Source of the DNA: Hirundichthys speculiger
Lineage: Eukaryota; Chordata; Actinopteri; Beloniformes; Exocoetidae
Assembly (NCBI GenBank): GCA_018398805.1
Contig: JAGFBZ010000261.1
Location: 1,736,001-1,800,000, forward strand
Reading direction: 5' to 3'
Length of the DNA: 64,000 bases
In this document: piece by piece, positions 11,040 through 23,487 of the stretch
Position numbering within the stretch: the stretch's first letter is position 1
How the letters are laid out: each line of letters starts with the position of its first letter
Notes under the pieces: model-generated
Seen by the model: only the letters and a program-made list of their open reading frames with translations
What the model was told of the DNA's origin: nothing
Databases searched by the model: none
Made by a program: the position numbers and the translations under genes

Positions 11040-11165
11040 TCTAGCAACCTGTTAAAATGCACCAGAATGCAGGAGAACATGTACTTCATTCAAAGATTTC
11101 TGGGGGAGGACCCCCCAGACCCCCCCACCATAGTGGTCCCCCCACATTACAAATTCTTCTGACGC
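11040..11165 (+). repeat. Dispersed repeat fragment, class uncertain
   Basis: ATGCACCAGAATGCAGGAG, then TTTCTGGGGGAGGACCCCCC, AGACCCCCCCACC and ATTCTTCTGACGCCTCTG follow a pattern I recognise from many fish genomes in transposon-derived sequence. The repetition inside the C/G-rich part also makes it prone to folding. The superfamily cannot be named from this fragment. Confidence 0.4.
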
Positions 11166-12422
11166 CTCTGATGCATTCTACAGGAAGAACACTGGAGACC
11201 AACTGTTTTCAGCACTTACAGAGATAAAAAGCAAGATGAAAAATCAAAAGCATTTTTTTTTCCAAAGGCAGTTTAAAGGCCTCATGCTTTGAGGCTAAGC
11301 TGAACATAATGTAATCAGCACTTTGTCTCATCTGCACCCTCAAGTCTGTCTTCCTCGACCTGTCATGTAAACCAGGCAAAACTCTGTTCCTTTTTCCTAA
11401 AACGACACTTACTGAGTGTTCCCCCATGTTTACTTGTTTACACATGGTTACACACCGAAGGTAAACCCTAAGGGCAGGGGGTGGGGGGATGGACTTCATC
11501 AGTATCACATGAAAAGCGTTTACTCATGTCTGTACTCCTTAACCTTTCCCTTTTTTTTCCTGCAACAAAGCGGCGGTTTGATGGAGTGAACACCTCCATT
11601 TATTGTAGCTGATTTTAAATTGCCTGAAGTGGCTCTTCTGTAATTGCAGATTGACTCAAAGTTCATCTTTTAACAGCAACAGACTTGTGGCTGTATCACA
11701 TTTTCAGTGAGAGAAAGATCTTTGGGCAGTTCTGATTACCAGCTGTTTAAATCAAAGAAAATATTAACAATGGAAATAACTAAAATAAAAGATAAAAATG
11801 CATGTGAATTAGGGTGAATGTAACAGAGAATCATTGAAATAGGGAATTGATTTAATTGCTTGTAAATTAAAACACAAGTAATGAAAGTATGTGTGAACTG
11901 AAAAAAAGTGATTTAATAGCTGAGCTGATGAACTTTACTGACATTTTAACTATGTTGTTGTAATGATTCTCGCTCATTACATTTTATAAATACATTTCAT
12001 TGCTCAGTTGATTTTATAGCAACATGCGATTTTTGTTACTTCAAGTCCCAAACCGACAGAGAAGAAAACCCCGTCCACTTGCGAGGCCAAAATCGACTAT
12101 CACCCTTTTTAGAAAGAGGTGACATCATATACCAGAAGAGACGTCCTTGTTAAATCACTGTTCCCCTTTGAACATCCACACAGACCAAACAGAGGCAACC
12201 CGGCGCTGATTGCACAAAGCATACTTGCATCGTCTTTGCTGAGAGCAGCGATACCGGCTCGCCCTCACGCTCGCCTCCCCTGTTGATTCACCTCTGTCAC
12301 CATCTCCCCAGGAGGAACACAGACTCATTGAAAATCTGCCAACATTTATTTTCTATCATTAGCCACTTTCAAACAGTGATTGCACTAAAAGGATGCTCTG
12401 GTGATCCTCTCAATATTCCACC

Positions 12423-12500
12423 TCCACCCAGCTGTACATTCACAGTGATCCCACAAAGGCTCAGTATTCCTTCCCCAGTGTGTGCTTTCGTGAAGCATTA
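12423..12500 (+). repeat. Diverged dispersed repeat, copy 1
   Basis: CCAGCTGTACATTCACAGTG, then GATCCCACAAAGG and GTGCTTTCGTGAAGCATT align without large gaps to 27334-27402 (CCAGCTGTGCATTCACAATG ... ATGCTTTCACAAATCATT). Identity is roughly 70 percent by eye. Neither copy has an obvious coding frame or terminal structure. Confidence 0.5.
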
Positions 12501-12522
12501 CGTCGTTCCGCAGTCTTCTGCA

Positions 12523-12550
12523 GTTCCTAATGTCCAGTGACATTAGGAAC
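12523..12550. repeat. Inverted repeat, 10-bp arms
   Basis: GTTCCTAATG and CATTAGGAAC are perfect arms separated by the 8-base spacer TCCAGTGA. There is no T-run after it and no operator context. Confidence 0.8.
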
Positions 12551-14277
12551 TTCAGCCAGGAACTTTCAACATTAGCCACAACGAACTGGCTGAGTGAACA
12601 GAGCGTATTGTGCGCTGGCATTTCCCCCAAGTTAAGCTTCATGGCCATCGTTTTCTGACTTATGTTTTACTGGACCAGAAGTAACAAAAATGTTGTGAAA
12701 ATATAAAATGAGCTGTGAATGTTGCAAACCGTAAAAGTGAGCAGTGATTGACAGAACAACTCAATTTCACATAAAATGTCGGTGAAATTAAATCAACTGA
12801 CAATTTATCGCTCTATTTTTCTATTTGCATATATTTTCACTCTCTCTTTTTAGGTAAGTTTTGGAGCCTTTTTCATGAAATGATAAATGGCAATTTTATG
12901 TTATGAATAATAAAGCAGGGCCTTGTTTATACAGCATCACTCCTGTTTTAATCAAACCACTTTTAAATTAATCAAATCACATGACCATAAATCACTCAGT
13001 TTTTCAGTTCACATGCATTTTTATCATTTAATTTTCATTACTTCCACCTCTCATTAAAAAGCCAAAGGGCTAAATGGAATCGCCTTTGGAATTTGAGTAA
13101 AAATAAAGAGCTGATTGAGAAACAACATGAAAAGAACAAAAATTAAAAAAAGTGTTAAGCGTTTGAAGAGTTTCAGAGAAGTTGAGAGGAAATGGAAGAG
13201 GAGGATTTATGTGAAAGATGGCAGCTGATAACTTTGAATGGAGAGTTAGAAGTCAAACCAACACGTTCTCCTGACAAGTCTATTTCTCCATTTTAGGAGT
13301 TGTAAGTCTTTCATCTCTCAGAGCGTCAACACTTCTTTAATCCATTGTGTGTGTGTGTGTGGGGAAGGGGGGGGTGCAGAGAAGGCCTCACAAAAAAATA
13401 CTCAAGTATAAAAAAAAAAACTTGATGGGGCTTCCTTTATTCACACAACTCATTCCTCTCCTCTTCCCCAAAAGCACTTACTGCTGCACAAGGGGCTGCG
13501 TCATTTCTCATGTTTCCTCGATAAATCTCCTATATTTTTGTGAAAATCTCACACCACCGTACGTGTTGATGCATGATGTCCAATGCCGAGTGAATACACA
13601 AAACCACAGCATGCTTTTACAGAGTCTTCAGATAAAATGAAAGCTCCAGCAGTTCACTGCTGATGACGGAACAACAGAAAGGAGCTACTGAATTCAGATT
13701 TTGCCACTGATTACCATGGTAACAGGCATTTGCGTAAACCCTTACCATGCATCCGTTTCAAGTATCAGCTAGTTTTGACAGGTTGTAAAATGGAAAAAAA
13801 AAGAGCAATTTATTCACCAGAGAAATATAGTTCTTCATACAAAACTGACTTCCTTGTTCTGCTTCACTTATAAACGTCAACCTACTCCTTACGGAAAGAT
13901 TAACAATGGATCTTCACATCTCCATTTTTTGCCTGTTGTCCATCTATATCTCCTCTTCCTTTGTTCGCGTTTTGTCAGGCATTGTATCTCCCATCTTTTA
14001 ACCTCGTACAAATTAAGGCCTCCATTCAGCCATCAATCCCTCAAGTCAAGTCTTACACAGAAAAAGGAGCTAGAGAAGTGAGGGCTGCAGTGTTTACGTG
14101 TCTCTCTGTAACTGTGACTAACTGTGACTAACTGAATCACTGGTACCTTCCCATCAATGGCCCTGTGCCATGCAGGATCAGTAAACTCTTTGGTTTTGTC
14201 TTTGAAGCCAAGTGAGGTGTAAGGTGGTTTGCATGCTACCTTCTTTTTCCTCAACCACTGATCCATGAAGACAAACT

Positions 14278-15632
14278 TACTCTCAAAAAAATAATTTGTT
14301 GGATGAACAGAATTTAATCATGGCACCTATTTTCACGTAATAAAATCAAGTGCAGTAATCCATTTTTGATCACGTCAAACTAACACATTTGGTATTTGGT
14401 GGTTGAAGTTTAATGAGATTACATTGGATCAACATATTATCTTTCTATTGACTTACAATGTTTTATTTAAGTATATAGAATCAAATTTGTTTTAATTCAT
14501 TCTACACCCAGTTAAAAACGTTGGGGGAAAATAATTAAATCTTGTTGTATGAACAACTACTTTGTTAATCAAGGCAACTACTGGTAGTCTTGCTTAAGGA
14601 ACAAATACAGGGTTTGATGATTTTACTCGTATCAATCTAGGTGTTTTAATTAGATTTGATTTGCAATTGTTTCACAATAAATCCATCATTTTATAAACCA
14701 TTACTTTACAATAAAAAATTACAATCAGGTGATGATGAAATAAACTTTATTAACTGTATTTAGTATACAACATAAAATCTTACCATTTTTCTCCACCTTT
14801 GGCAGGTATTATGCCACTTTAAGGGTAAACCAACATAACAATACTGATCTCATGTAAAGGGGAAATGACATCTGATTTATGCAAATCAGACAGCCAAATA
14901 CGGTGGAACAAAAACTGCCAAAACTAAAAATAAATACAGAAATGCAAAAAAGAATAAGTTTCAATAAACCAATTAGTATGACAATTATCTTTAAAAAAAA
15001 ATGAAGATGATAAAAAAATAAATTTCCACGTAGGAAAGCTGTAACATGAGACACAAATTGGTATTAACGTTGTGTTACTTTGAGAAACATGTAAATGACA
15101 ACATTGAAAAAAATTTACAAATTTACCTTTATTGGTTTTGCTAATTGTTATAATTAGTTTATTGAGCCATTTTTATGTTTCTGTATTTATTTTCCATTTC
15201 TGTTTCAGTCCTCCACAGGTCATTGCTTCAGTGTGTTTTAAAACATGCCAGCAAATAAAGTAAACTAAATCATTAAAGAACAAACTTAACTGGTGCCAGT
15301 GCAGCTACACATTACAGGCACTTAACACACATTAAAAAAACACATAAAACGGTGCAGAAGAAACCAACAACACTTGACATTTCTTTGAAGAAGCCCCTAA
15401 ATGCAATAAGTCTATGAAATGTTGACTTTATTTAGAATTTAAAAATTTAAAACCTTGTTACATTCGTATAATTGCACAACCAAAGATAAGGCTTTACACA
15501 AATTAACATGGTCTTAAGTCCAACTATATTTGTATTATGCAAACACCCCTCAAAAAAAGATTTTTAAAAATCCAGTGGGAAGAAAAAAAGGGGCAAATCA
15601 AACAAATGCCTTAGTTGAGTTTTTTGAGTGTA
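14278..15632. mobile_element. Candidate 1.35-kb TIR element
   Basis: TACTCTCAAAAAA (14278-14290) is matched at 12 of 13 positions by the reverse complement of TTTTTTGAGTGTA (15620-15632). The interior is strongly AT-rich, with phrases such as TTGTTGGATGAACAGAATTT that resemble fish non-autonomous elements. No target duplication is obvious and no transposase is encoded. Low-complexity A runs inflate the terminal match, so this remains tentative. Confidence 0.25.
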
Positions 15633-18600
15633 TTTTCTCCTCCGCAGATGATGAGGAATGTTTAACAGTGGTAAGCTTAGCACACAATTGTCTTTACTTC
15701 TGTCTGTGCTTAAAGCAGGTCAGGTGAATTTATGTGTCTGAAGTACCCTGAGCTCTCTCTGTGAGACAGATGATTCATTTAACAAGGCATTCAAGCATAC
15801 ATTGTTAGCTTGCTGACTTTGATCATGACTCCTATATCAACTTATATTGTACGTAGGTCACTAAGCTCTATGACAACGGTGCAAAAGTTTAAGGCGCTTC
15901 AGATGTTTAGAATTTTATCTATCACTCATTCCCATCAGGTATCAGATGTCTGATTGGTTTGAAATGCATTCTGTGCAAATCTCCATGTCACTGTGTCAGC
16001 CTGGGATTAAATGAAAAGACAGAAGCAATTAAATCCACAAACCGTGACAAGTTTTGCAAGATGCTTGGGAAAAAAAAAAAAACTTACCACACTGCCTGGA
16101 CAAAAAATTACAAGTTCAAACAGTGAGTGTACCTTTTGAAATAGATTCTGCTCACGCCAAATACAGATTTAGGTGATCAATAGCAATGTTTGTAGTTGCC
16201 GCTGGGCTCCTACTTGCATGCTAAATGCTTTCATATTTGTTTTCCTGGTAGTTACCAATGCAAATCAAGCAAAATAGCTTATTTATACCTTACCACAGCA
16301 TTAACACACCTTAAGCCCAGTGATAATTGAACTAGATGCCTGTATACAGCAGCAAAAAAACACCATTTGTTACCAGCAGCAATAAGAAAGTTTTTTTTCA
16401 GCTGCTGTAGCAGACCAGTTGCCATGGATATCAATATTTTGCAGCAGACATTCAACCAGCTGTGATGCTTGTCAGTACCATCATTGGTCCGTTTGCTTTG
16501 CTCTGTTGCAGAAAAACACAGAAGTCATAAATCACAAAGTACAACCTGGCGAGTGTAAAAAAGAGAGGAAAAAAAAACATAGACTGTGACCATTTATGTA
16601 CTTCTCGTTCATGCTTCCTTATTCTTGATCATTTTATCACACCTCTTCCTCTTTCTGGCAAAATCTGCTGTGCTCATTCGCTTTTTGGTGCACGTCAACT
16701 TTCATCTTTGGAAGACTGAAAAGAAGCTCAATGCTCTGTGTTGGCTGAATTTCCATGATCGTTCATTTCATGAGCTACTTGAAATAAACATAGAGACAGA
16801 GAGAGATATCTGCTGAGACTGTTTGTTTGAATTTTAGCTATCTAGAGGTGTGAAAATGGTAGTATTTTTTTCTTTGCTGGACTGGTTGCACAGTCAATAA
16901 ACCAAAAAAAGCAAACCCAGAAAAAAAAACTGTGAACACGTTTTCTAGTCCAGGGACTACTCAAGGCACCTTTACAACACAAGCAGCTTCCTTCGCACAT
17001 GCATTAATTAGACTGACTTATTTATTAAACCGAATTATTCCTATCATCACTCCTATTATTCCTATCAAATGACATTATAGTTGGTAGGATTTAGCATTAC
17101 CAGGTAGCCTAAACATGTTTTTGTACATTCAACCTGATCTGACAACAGAAAGTGTAATCAAGTTATTGGTCAGCAGACAAAGAAGTTGCATTTTGAAAAA
17201 AAAAAAATGCAACAATTGCACAATGACTGTGTGTTCATCGTCTGTTTCCCTTCAGATTAGCAGCATATGTCTTGCTGCTTAATGACGTTGACTTTCTATG
17301 TGTCATGATGGACATCACCAGCATGTTGGCATCTCACTATGTGATGTTCAGCACAACTACATTGACTCCAAATGCTTTTAACTCATTGGCAGCCAATGAG
17401 TTAAAGATGAAGGAGGGGTTGACGCAGACACCAGTCCTACAACCAGTCTCATGCTACACAGCCAAGTTCACGTTGCACTATTCTTTCCCTTTTCTGTTTC
17501 ACTCTCATTCTAATTCCTAACTTTTCCGCTCATCTCTTTAGCTGCTGTTTATAATTGGAGTTAAACATATTTGGTTCGTGATTACATGTTTCAATGTTCA
17601 TGGCCTGCAGCTCCCGCGGAAAAAACCTCTGGCTTGGAATTCTTAACCGTTTGACACATTTTGGATATGTGGATGAACATATGTATTACATGTTAACTGG
17701 AGAGATTGGGCACACAAACTGCAGCATTTTGCACCTGGAGCATCAATTATTTTCCCAAAACCCAAACCAAAGCTAATAGCTGGAGTGAACATTTGACTCG
17801 ACATTATGTATATGCCAACTATTCAGTATAATTATCAATTTGCTAACATGTTCAATGTATCAATTTTATAACTTCTAATTGATGCATTAATAGCTTTCTC
17901 CCAAATGGTAAAAATAAATAAGTATTTAAATGTGTATTTATAATATAACTAATTCCTCTTTAATCACTTTCACATACTTGTACCCCTGGACACTGAAATA
18001 TTGTTTTATTCTTCCTCAGGTTAGCAATTAAGCATCCTCAAGTCCTCTAAGATCATCTCATCTCTTGTTGAAGGAGTGATTATCAACCATTTGGTGCTTG
18101 GGGTAAAATTTGATTAGCATTTCTATCAGTACTTTCTTCAGCTCTCTCTAGATTTGCACATACACTTTGAGAAGCTGCAAAGCCAGACTTGTTAACAGAA
18201 GGCATATATAATAGCTCTTCATTAGAGCGCTGGCTCATATTCAGTGTACCAAACCTTATCCAAGCCACTTAATATGGCATATTCTTCAGCAAACGTAGGT
18301 CAAATAGAACTTATTATTCTCCACAAAACACAGAAATGTGTGCTAAGTAGAAGACTGTTACTTCCCTGTGAATTCCTTCACTTTTGGCTTTCCTGTTTAA
18401 TTTTAACCTATTTATCTATATGGCATCCACATAAACTGAACTGGTCCAGTCTCTTATTTCGCTGCTTTGTATCTCCCCACCCGCTCCATTTCTCTGGGAT
18501 GTTCCTTTTTTCTTTGCCTCCATCTGCTGCACTATTTTGCAGGGTGTCTTTGTTCTGATGTTGTTTTTGTCTCTTAAACTCTTTTACCTCTTTTTTTTCT

Positions 18601-19543
18601 CTCTCTCTCTAGCTGCTTGGCAAACAGTTTATGCCCATCAGGTGTTTTTCTCTATGGCTAAAAATGCTTCAACTCAACATTTCACAAGCAGGAAAATATA
18701 TCTGCAGTACGGTGGCTTGTCTTGGCTCTTAATTACTGATTTCTCAGGGGTGAACTGAGACAAAGTATCATTATTTTGTTTGCAGCTAAAGCTTTTTGTT
18801 CAATGATGCTTCCCTCGCTGCTTAAAGTTTCTCAGCCCTAATCCCACAGTACGTCCTGTGGCACTTGTTTTCTTCTCTTCCAGTTGGCTCGGATGGAGGT
18901 GGGACGCAGCGCTGCCATCCAGTAACATGGCAGATGTCTCTCACTGTGTGATTATTCAGTATCAAGTAGGCGGTAAAAACAGGCGACACATTTATTTGTG
19001 GGGCGTGTGGGGACAAGGCTTTGGCAATTAGTCATCATTTGTGCAAATGTTTCTTCTGTTCACTTTCACGATCCAGTTTTGCTTCAGATTAAAAAGAAAC
19101 ACTGGCACACGTGGCATTCAAGTACTTTGGCAAAAGCATTCGATTTTACTCCCACATTATTATATGCAGAATTCTAATTCTACTGAAGTTATCTAGTCAA
19201 ATAAAATATGTTGCTGTCACTTGGTGGAAAGATCAAGATGATGCATAACTCGCTCTGTCTCTGCCCTTAATGCAAGCAAAGAACTCTGAAGTACAGAACA
19301 TCAGTTCTCACTGGTAATGGCCTACTCTTGTAACACTTAATACTCAAGCCAGTAATCTGTTCTACTACGCTTCTGCTTTCATCTACAGAGGACTTGTTCA
19401 TTTGCCTTCTAAGTCCTGTTTGAAATTGAATCTTTCTAGTATGTCGTCTTATGGCATCCCTCCATGCGCCATCTCTGGATATGTACAACTCTTTGAGAGG
19501 CAACACTCTTGTCGTACACAGGGCTAAATTAATTTCACCTGAC

Positions 19544-19548
<5 letters not shown>
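15633..19548. other. Unique non-coding sequence
   Basis: There are short unrelated open frames only. It contains poly-A runs near 16070, 16570 and 17195 and the inverted repeat at 17377-17405. No repeat family was recognised. Confidence 0.6.
17377..17405. repeat. Near-palindrome, 14-bp perfect arms
   Basis: TTTAACTCATTGGC and GCCAATGAGTTTAAA-type arms (the right arm being GCCAATGAGTTAAA) flank a single central A. The arms include an inverted CCAAT-like motif (ATTGGC / GCCAAT), but no promoter context is visible. Confidence 0.85.
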
Positions 19549-19640
<92 letters not shown>

Positions 19641-19744
19641 GTATGTATGTATATATATATATATCTATATGTATATATGTGTGTATGTGTATGTGTGGTG
19701 TGTGTGTGTGTGTGTGTGTGTGTGTCAGAGAGAAAGAGAGAGAA
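19549..19744. repeat. Compound (AT)n-(TATG)n-(TG)n-(GA)n microsatellite
   Basis: About 85 bp of uninterrupted AT dinucleotides are followed by mixed ATGT/ATATCT units, a (TG)n array ending near 19726, and a short GA-rich tail. The long pure AT part can extrude as a cruciform and is likely length-variable. Apparent reading frames of alternating Tyr-Ile or His-Thr across it are artefacts. Confidence 0.95.
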
Positions 19745-19924
19745 ATTACACACCACAATAATATTCAAGCTTTTAAACTTGTTAACACGTCCAAATCTGT
19801 GTCAAGACATTTTAAAATCTGCTTTCAGCTTTATAGCTTGGGATTTCTGCTCTAAATCTGCAGAGAACCATCTACATTCTCAGAGAATCTCCGCCAGCCT
19901 ATAAATCCCAGATAAAATACTGGG

Positions 19925-20100
19925 AACTGTTCACACCTACTTTGAAAATCTGTCCTGAGTGATCCAGTCCACAGGTGTTAACGCAACCATGATGATTTTG
20001 AGGACACATAGAGATCCGATCGCTCAAGCCACATTTGAAGGTGATCCAGACCACGTGCCCACGTTTCCTGGGCCACGTTGAACGGCCGCCTACATAGCTG
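19925..20100. mobile_element. Possible fish MITE fragment
   Basis: GTCCTGAGTGATCCAGTCCA, CAGGTGTTAACGCAACC, ATAGAGATCCGATCGCTCAA and GGTGATCCAGACCACGTGCC resemble dispersed fish elements with repeated 'gatcc...cacaggtgtgaa' phrases. Ends and target duplication were not found. Confidence 0.3.
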
Positions 20101-20420
20101 ATGTCTTCTCTGTTGGCAGAAGGACGAACCCGTTGGCACAATAATGGTATTTTAATTAAAGAGCCAAACAACCGAGTCATAGCAACCAACAACACAACCA
20201 CAACATCAAGGACTCATCTGTGGTTTTTTTTTCTTTCTTTTAAATTCCAACATATCCCATTTCTCTTTGGATCTGTTTGGAGGTGCTTTCCAGCTAATTT
20301 ACAAACACTTGGTAGAACCAATAAAGTTAATAATAAGCACAGCACGTGGAGTTGGTACAAGCCTGGAGGAGAAAACAGCAGAGGCAAGGCTGCTTTGTGT
20401 GGTTTGCTCTTGCTGTGAAG

Positions 20421-20687
20421 ATGGCAGACCTTACAGACTTGTCCAGTTTGTGTGAATTTTTAAACCTTCATGATTTACCAAAGTATGTTAAACTACAGCA
20501 GAAGCAAACTCGGTTTATTTGGAAGCATCACAGTGTCCCATCAAAAACCAGAAAGGCCACAGGTCTACAGTCTTTACTTTTCAGACAGATCATTCACAAT
20601 TTTGAACCAAAAAGATCTGGGTTTGAACTAATTATAAAGTTTGATACTGTTCCAACCATTTATCCAGGAGATGCTCTGAGACTCTGA
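20421..20687 (+). CDS. Unexplained small ORF, 88 residues
   Basis: From an ATG in good context (GAAGATGGC) the frame gives MADLTDLSSLCEFLNLHDLP and continues as a basic, Leu/Lys-rich stretch to a stop at 20685-20687. The start could equally be further upstream, since the frame is open from 20346. I do not recognise a family. No splice sites or poly-A signal clearly belong to it, and degraded transposon sequence begins about 450 bp downstream. It may be a chance ORF or a fragment of a mobile-element gene. Confidence 0.2.
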   Translation: MADLTDLSSLCEFLNLHDLPKYVKLQQKQTRFIWKHHSVPSKTRKATGLQSLLFRQIIHNFEPKRSGFELIIKFDTVPTIYPGDALRL

Positions 20688-21134
20688 GACAAGTATCAGT
20701 TAGCTGATAAACTTCTTTTTTTGGTCCATTTTCTCTCTGTCCCACTCTATGTTCACAATTCCTGCACTGGCATTGAGTCTCTTGTTACCCACAAATGCAG
20801 CCAGCCCCGATGTTGCATCAAAAATAACCACAAGATTTCTGGAACAGTGTCCTTTGAACAGACTTGAGCAAAGTAGAGAAAATTTGGCCATGATGCACAG
20901 TGCTAAGTTTTGCAAAATCCAACACAGCACACCAGCACAAACACAGCCAAAGGTCGGGGCCATCTTTGCAGTCACTGGTTCGGCTATGAACTCCTCTGTA
21001 TAACAAAGTGTTATAGAATCAAATGTGAGGCTAACTGTCCGACAGCTACAGGTCAGCTTAAACTGGGTCATGCGAAAGGAAAATGACCACAAAAATGATC
21101 ACAAAAGAATTCCTGGGGAAAGAAAGAATCAAAG

Positions 21135-21285
21135 GTGTTGAAATGCTCCAGTCGAAGCCCAGATGTCAACTCAATGAAATGCTGTGGTGGGACAACTGTG
21201 TATAACTCACCTGTCCACAAAACCTCAATGAAGCAACATTTTGAAGGTCAAAATTCCTTTTTCAGTAATGTGACTTATAAAGGTT
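21135..21285 (+). pseudogene. Tc1-like transposase, C-terminal remnant
   Basis: The DNA reads GAAATGCTCCAGTCGAAGCC, CAGATGTCAACTCAATGAAA and TGCTGTGGTGGGAC, then CAAAACCTCAATGAAGCAAC. This is a frameshifted version of the Tc1-family SPDLNPIE-x-LWWDL region around the third catalytic residue, followed by the region beyond it. Both LNEMLWWD and SPDVNS can be read, in different frames. Several small deletions remove any continuous frame. Confidence 0.6.
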
Positions 21286-21587
21286 AAAATTTCATTAGGT
21301 GGTGCAACTAGCGTTTACTGTGTCTAATGCTGCAGCAGCAGTACTGATGCTTGCCAGCAGTCAAGCAAAGACTCTGTCTGGTTCACATTAACCTTCCTCT
21401 GTTTCCCCAGTGTCTGTTGACCCAGATGGATTATAGACCTACAGGTAGACTCTGGAGGAGGTGTGCTATCAAGAGATGCCGTGCAGTGATACTTTCTAGA
21501 GCAGGTCTAGCTGGTTGCACAGGACAGGCACTACATGGCGTGTGGAGTGTCTCTGACTTGGACACGTGCGCAGACATAAATACGGAC

Positions 21588-21640
21588 ATAAATCAGAATC
21601 AGAATTGCTTTATTACTCCCAGAGAGGGAAAATTAGTTAA
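21588..21640 (-). mobile_element. LINE 3' tail fragment
   Basis: In reverse complement this gives TTTTCCCTCTCTGGGAGTAA, TAAAGCAATTCTGATTCTG, which is the fish non-LTR tail pattern 'AATTTCCC...GGG-TCAATAAAG' followed by short ATTCTG repeats. Almost all of the element is missing. A related tail on the plus strand ends the element at 54575-55010. Confidence 0.55.
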
Positions 21641-22676
21641 AGCTCTAAGTACAGTGAATCCAAAATTAGCTTATTGCAAACTCGAGCATGACTATATTGA
21701 TGGCTAATGTAAATAGTAGATTCTGCATGGGCAGTACCTTGCATCCTTTTTCAGAGCGTCTCCCCAGTCTCTAGCACAAATTCTGATTAATATTCATCAT
21801 ATTCCCTCTCCACTGCCTGGAGGTACCCCTCTGTAGCCCCTCTGGGACCTCTACACCCTGACACTAATATTATATGCATTTACACAGCTGGCTTGACGCG
21901 ATGCATACTTGACTGTGTTCTGTGCTGAGGTTAAGGTGTCTAGCTCAAGGGCGATTAGGTGGCAGGTGTGGTCCCGGGGGAAACCTGGAGTTTTGTCGCA
22001 CATTAAGACCCATCAGCTAGTAGATACACGTTTAATGCTACCAAGTCACCAGGGGCAGGTGGTGCACAGAATACACAATCACAGGTGGTTTGCCTCAAAG
22101 TGAGGAAGGTTAGGAAAGATAATTAGATTTTTTTTCCTTTTTTTTTCTGTCAACATAAACATTGCAGACTTTCCTACAAGAAACTGAACGCTAACCTAAA
22201 AGGGATTTTTTATTAAATTGATTTTTCAATGTTTTGTTGAGATTTTTCTCTATTAAATGTTTGAAGAAATTTCAAAGACAAGTGAAATATTTGTACAAGA
22301 ATTTACCAAAATCAGTTTTTGGAGTTTTTATTTTAATCACCAGGTTATTTTCTGTTGTATTGCAAATTCCAATTACAAGGCAGTTTTCCGTCCCTGGCAT
22401 CAAAGAAAGTGAAGAAGCTTGATGTTGTGATATTGGTTTTTTTATGTGTTTATCTGAGTTTTGTTCAGCTGCCTTAAGTTTTAGCCTTGGGTTACTTCTG
22501 CTTTTTTGACATTTGGATTCCTTTTTTTGTGTTTAGCTTTATTTCCTGTTTTATTATGAAAGCACGTTCCCTGCTGTGTGACTTCTGCTCATAACTGTCT
22601 GCACCTATGTGTCATTATCCCTCGAGTTCTCACTGCCCATATATTGGTCATTTTTAAAACTGCTACTACACTACAA

Positions 22677-22684
22677 GTTCATAC
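22677..22684. repeat. Target-site duplication, left copy
   Basis: GTTCATAC directly precedes the hAT element and is repeated exactly after it. Confidence 0.85.
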
Positions 22685-23487
22685 CAGTGACGTGCGGTCA
22701 GGTGAGGCAGGGGAGGCCGTGCCTCACCTGCCATCATGGAAAGAAAGAAATGAAAAAATATATATTTTTTGTATTTATCAATTGATTTGTACTATAAAGT
22801 AATTTTCCATTTAACTTCACCATTTTTAGATTATTTTTATTCAAAATCGCCAAATTTTCACATTTACCATTCAAATACTGCGAAGATGCGGGCGGTGAGG
22901 CAGCACCCCGCTGAGCCTCACCATGGATTGTGCAATGACTCGGCTAACTGTGCTGCCATGCTATGTAGTGAGACCAGATCGCCGTCTCTTTGTATGTCAC
23001 TATTAAAATGTTCAAACACGTTTGCTATATGAAATAAGTTTCCATAGTTTAGCTGATTTATATAATGAACAGCAACTATGTGTGTGTAATGTGTTTCTTG
23101 TGCCGGCGCGATTATAAAACGGCTGAGAAGAGGCACGGGGTGAGGCACGCACTTCTCCTGCCTCACGTTAGGGGGCGCTAGTGAGCACAGGGATTCTTCT
23201 GGCGACACATTGGCTGCAGAATCTGCAGCCAATGTGGCGCATGGACTTCATTTATAAGTAAAGGTAAGACCATAATAACTTTTTTTTAATTAAATGTGCT
23301 TTTTTGTGCGCTACAGTTTGTATGTGTAAAGCATTTATATGTGAATGACGATAGGAGGTTTTAAACATAAACAATTAACTGCTGCCAATCAAATGGTGAA
23401 TAAGTTGTTCTGGAGGGTTCATATGCTTGTAAATCTGACTGATGAAGTCAGTGCCTCACCAGCCATGAATCTCACCGCACGTCACTG
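22685..23487. mobile_element. Complete non-autonomous hAT-type element, 803 bp
   Basis: The termini are perfect inverted repeats over 14 bp: CAGTGACGTGCGGT at 22685-22698, and its complement ACCGCACGTCACTG at 23474-23487. The flanks carry an identical 8-bp duplication, GTTCATAC, at 22677-22684 and 23488-23495. An 8-bp duplication with CA(G)...(C)TG termini is diagnostic of the hAT superfamily. The interior encodes no transposase. It holds G/C-rich 'GGTGAGGC' motifs near both ends and a long palindrome at 23206-23236. The intact flanks suggest a fairly recent insertion. Confidence 0.85.
23206..23236. repeat. 31-bp palindrome inside the hAT element
   Basis: CACATTGGCTGCAGA and TCTGCAGCCAATGTG are perfect 15-bp arms around a single A. 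It is the strongest secondary-structure feature within the element. Confidence 0.9.

Larger units (their letters stand above)
11166..14277. other. Mostly unique non-coding sequence
   Basis: No domain is visible in any frame. It holds one member of a diverged repeat pair (12423-12500), a 10-bp inverted repeat (12523-12550), and a (TG)n stretch followed by G-rich sequence at about 13346-13375. Confidence 0.6.

Noticed and set aside
19451..19855. Long open frames of alternating Tyr-Ile or His-Thr residues
   Set aside because: They are translations of the (AT)n/(TG)n microsatellite on each strand.
22918..23232. A 104-residue minus-strand frame
   Set aside because: It is inside the non-autonomous hAT element, crosses its palindrome and has no transposase motif.
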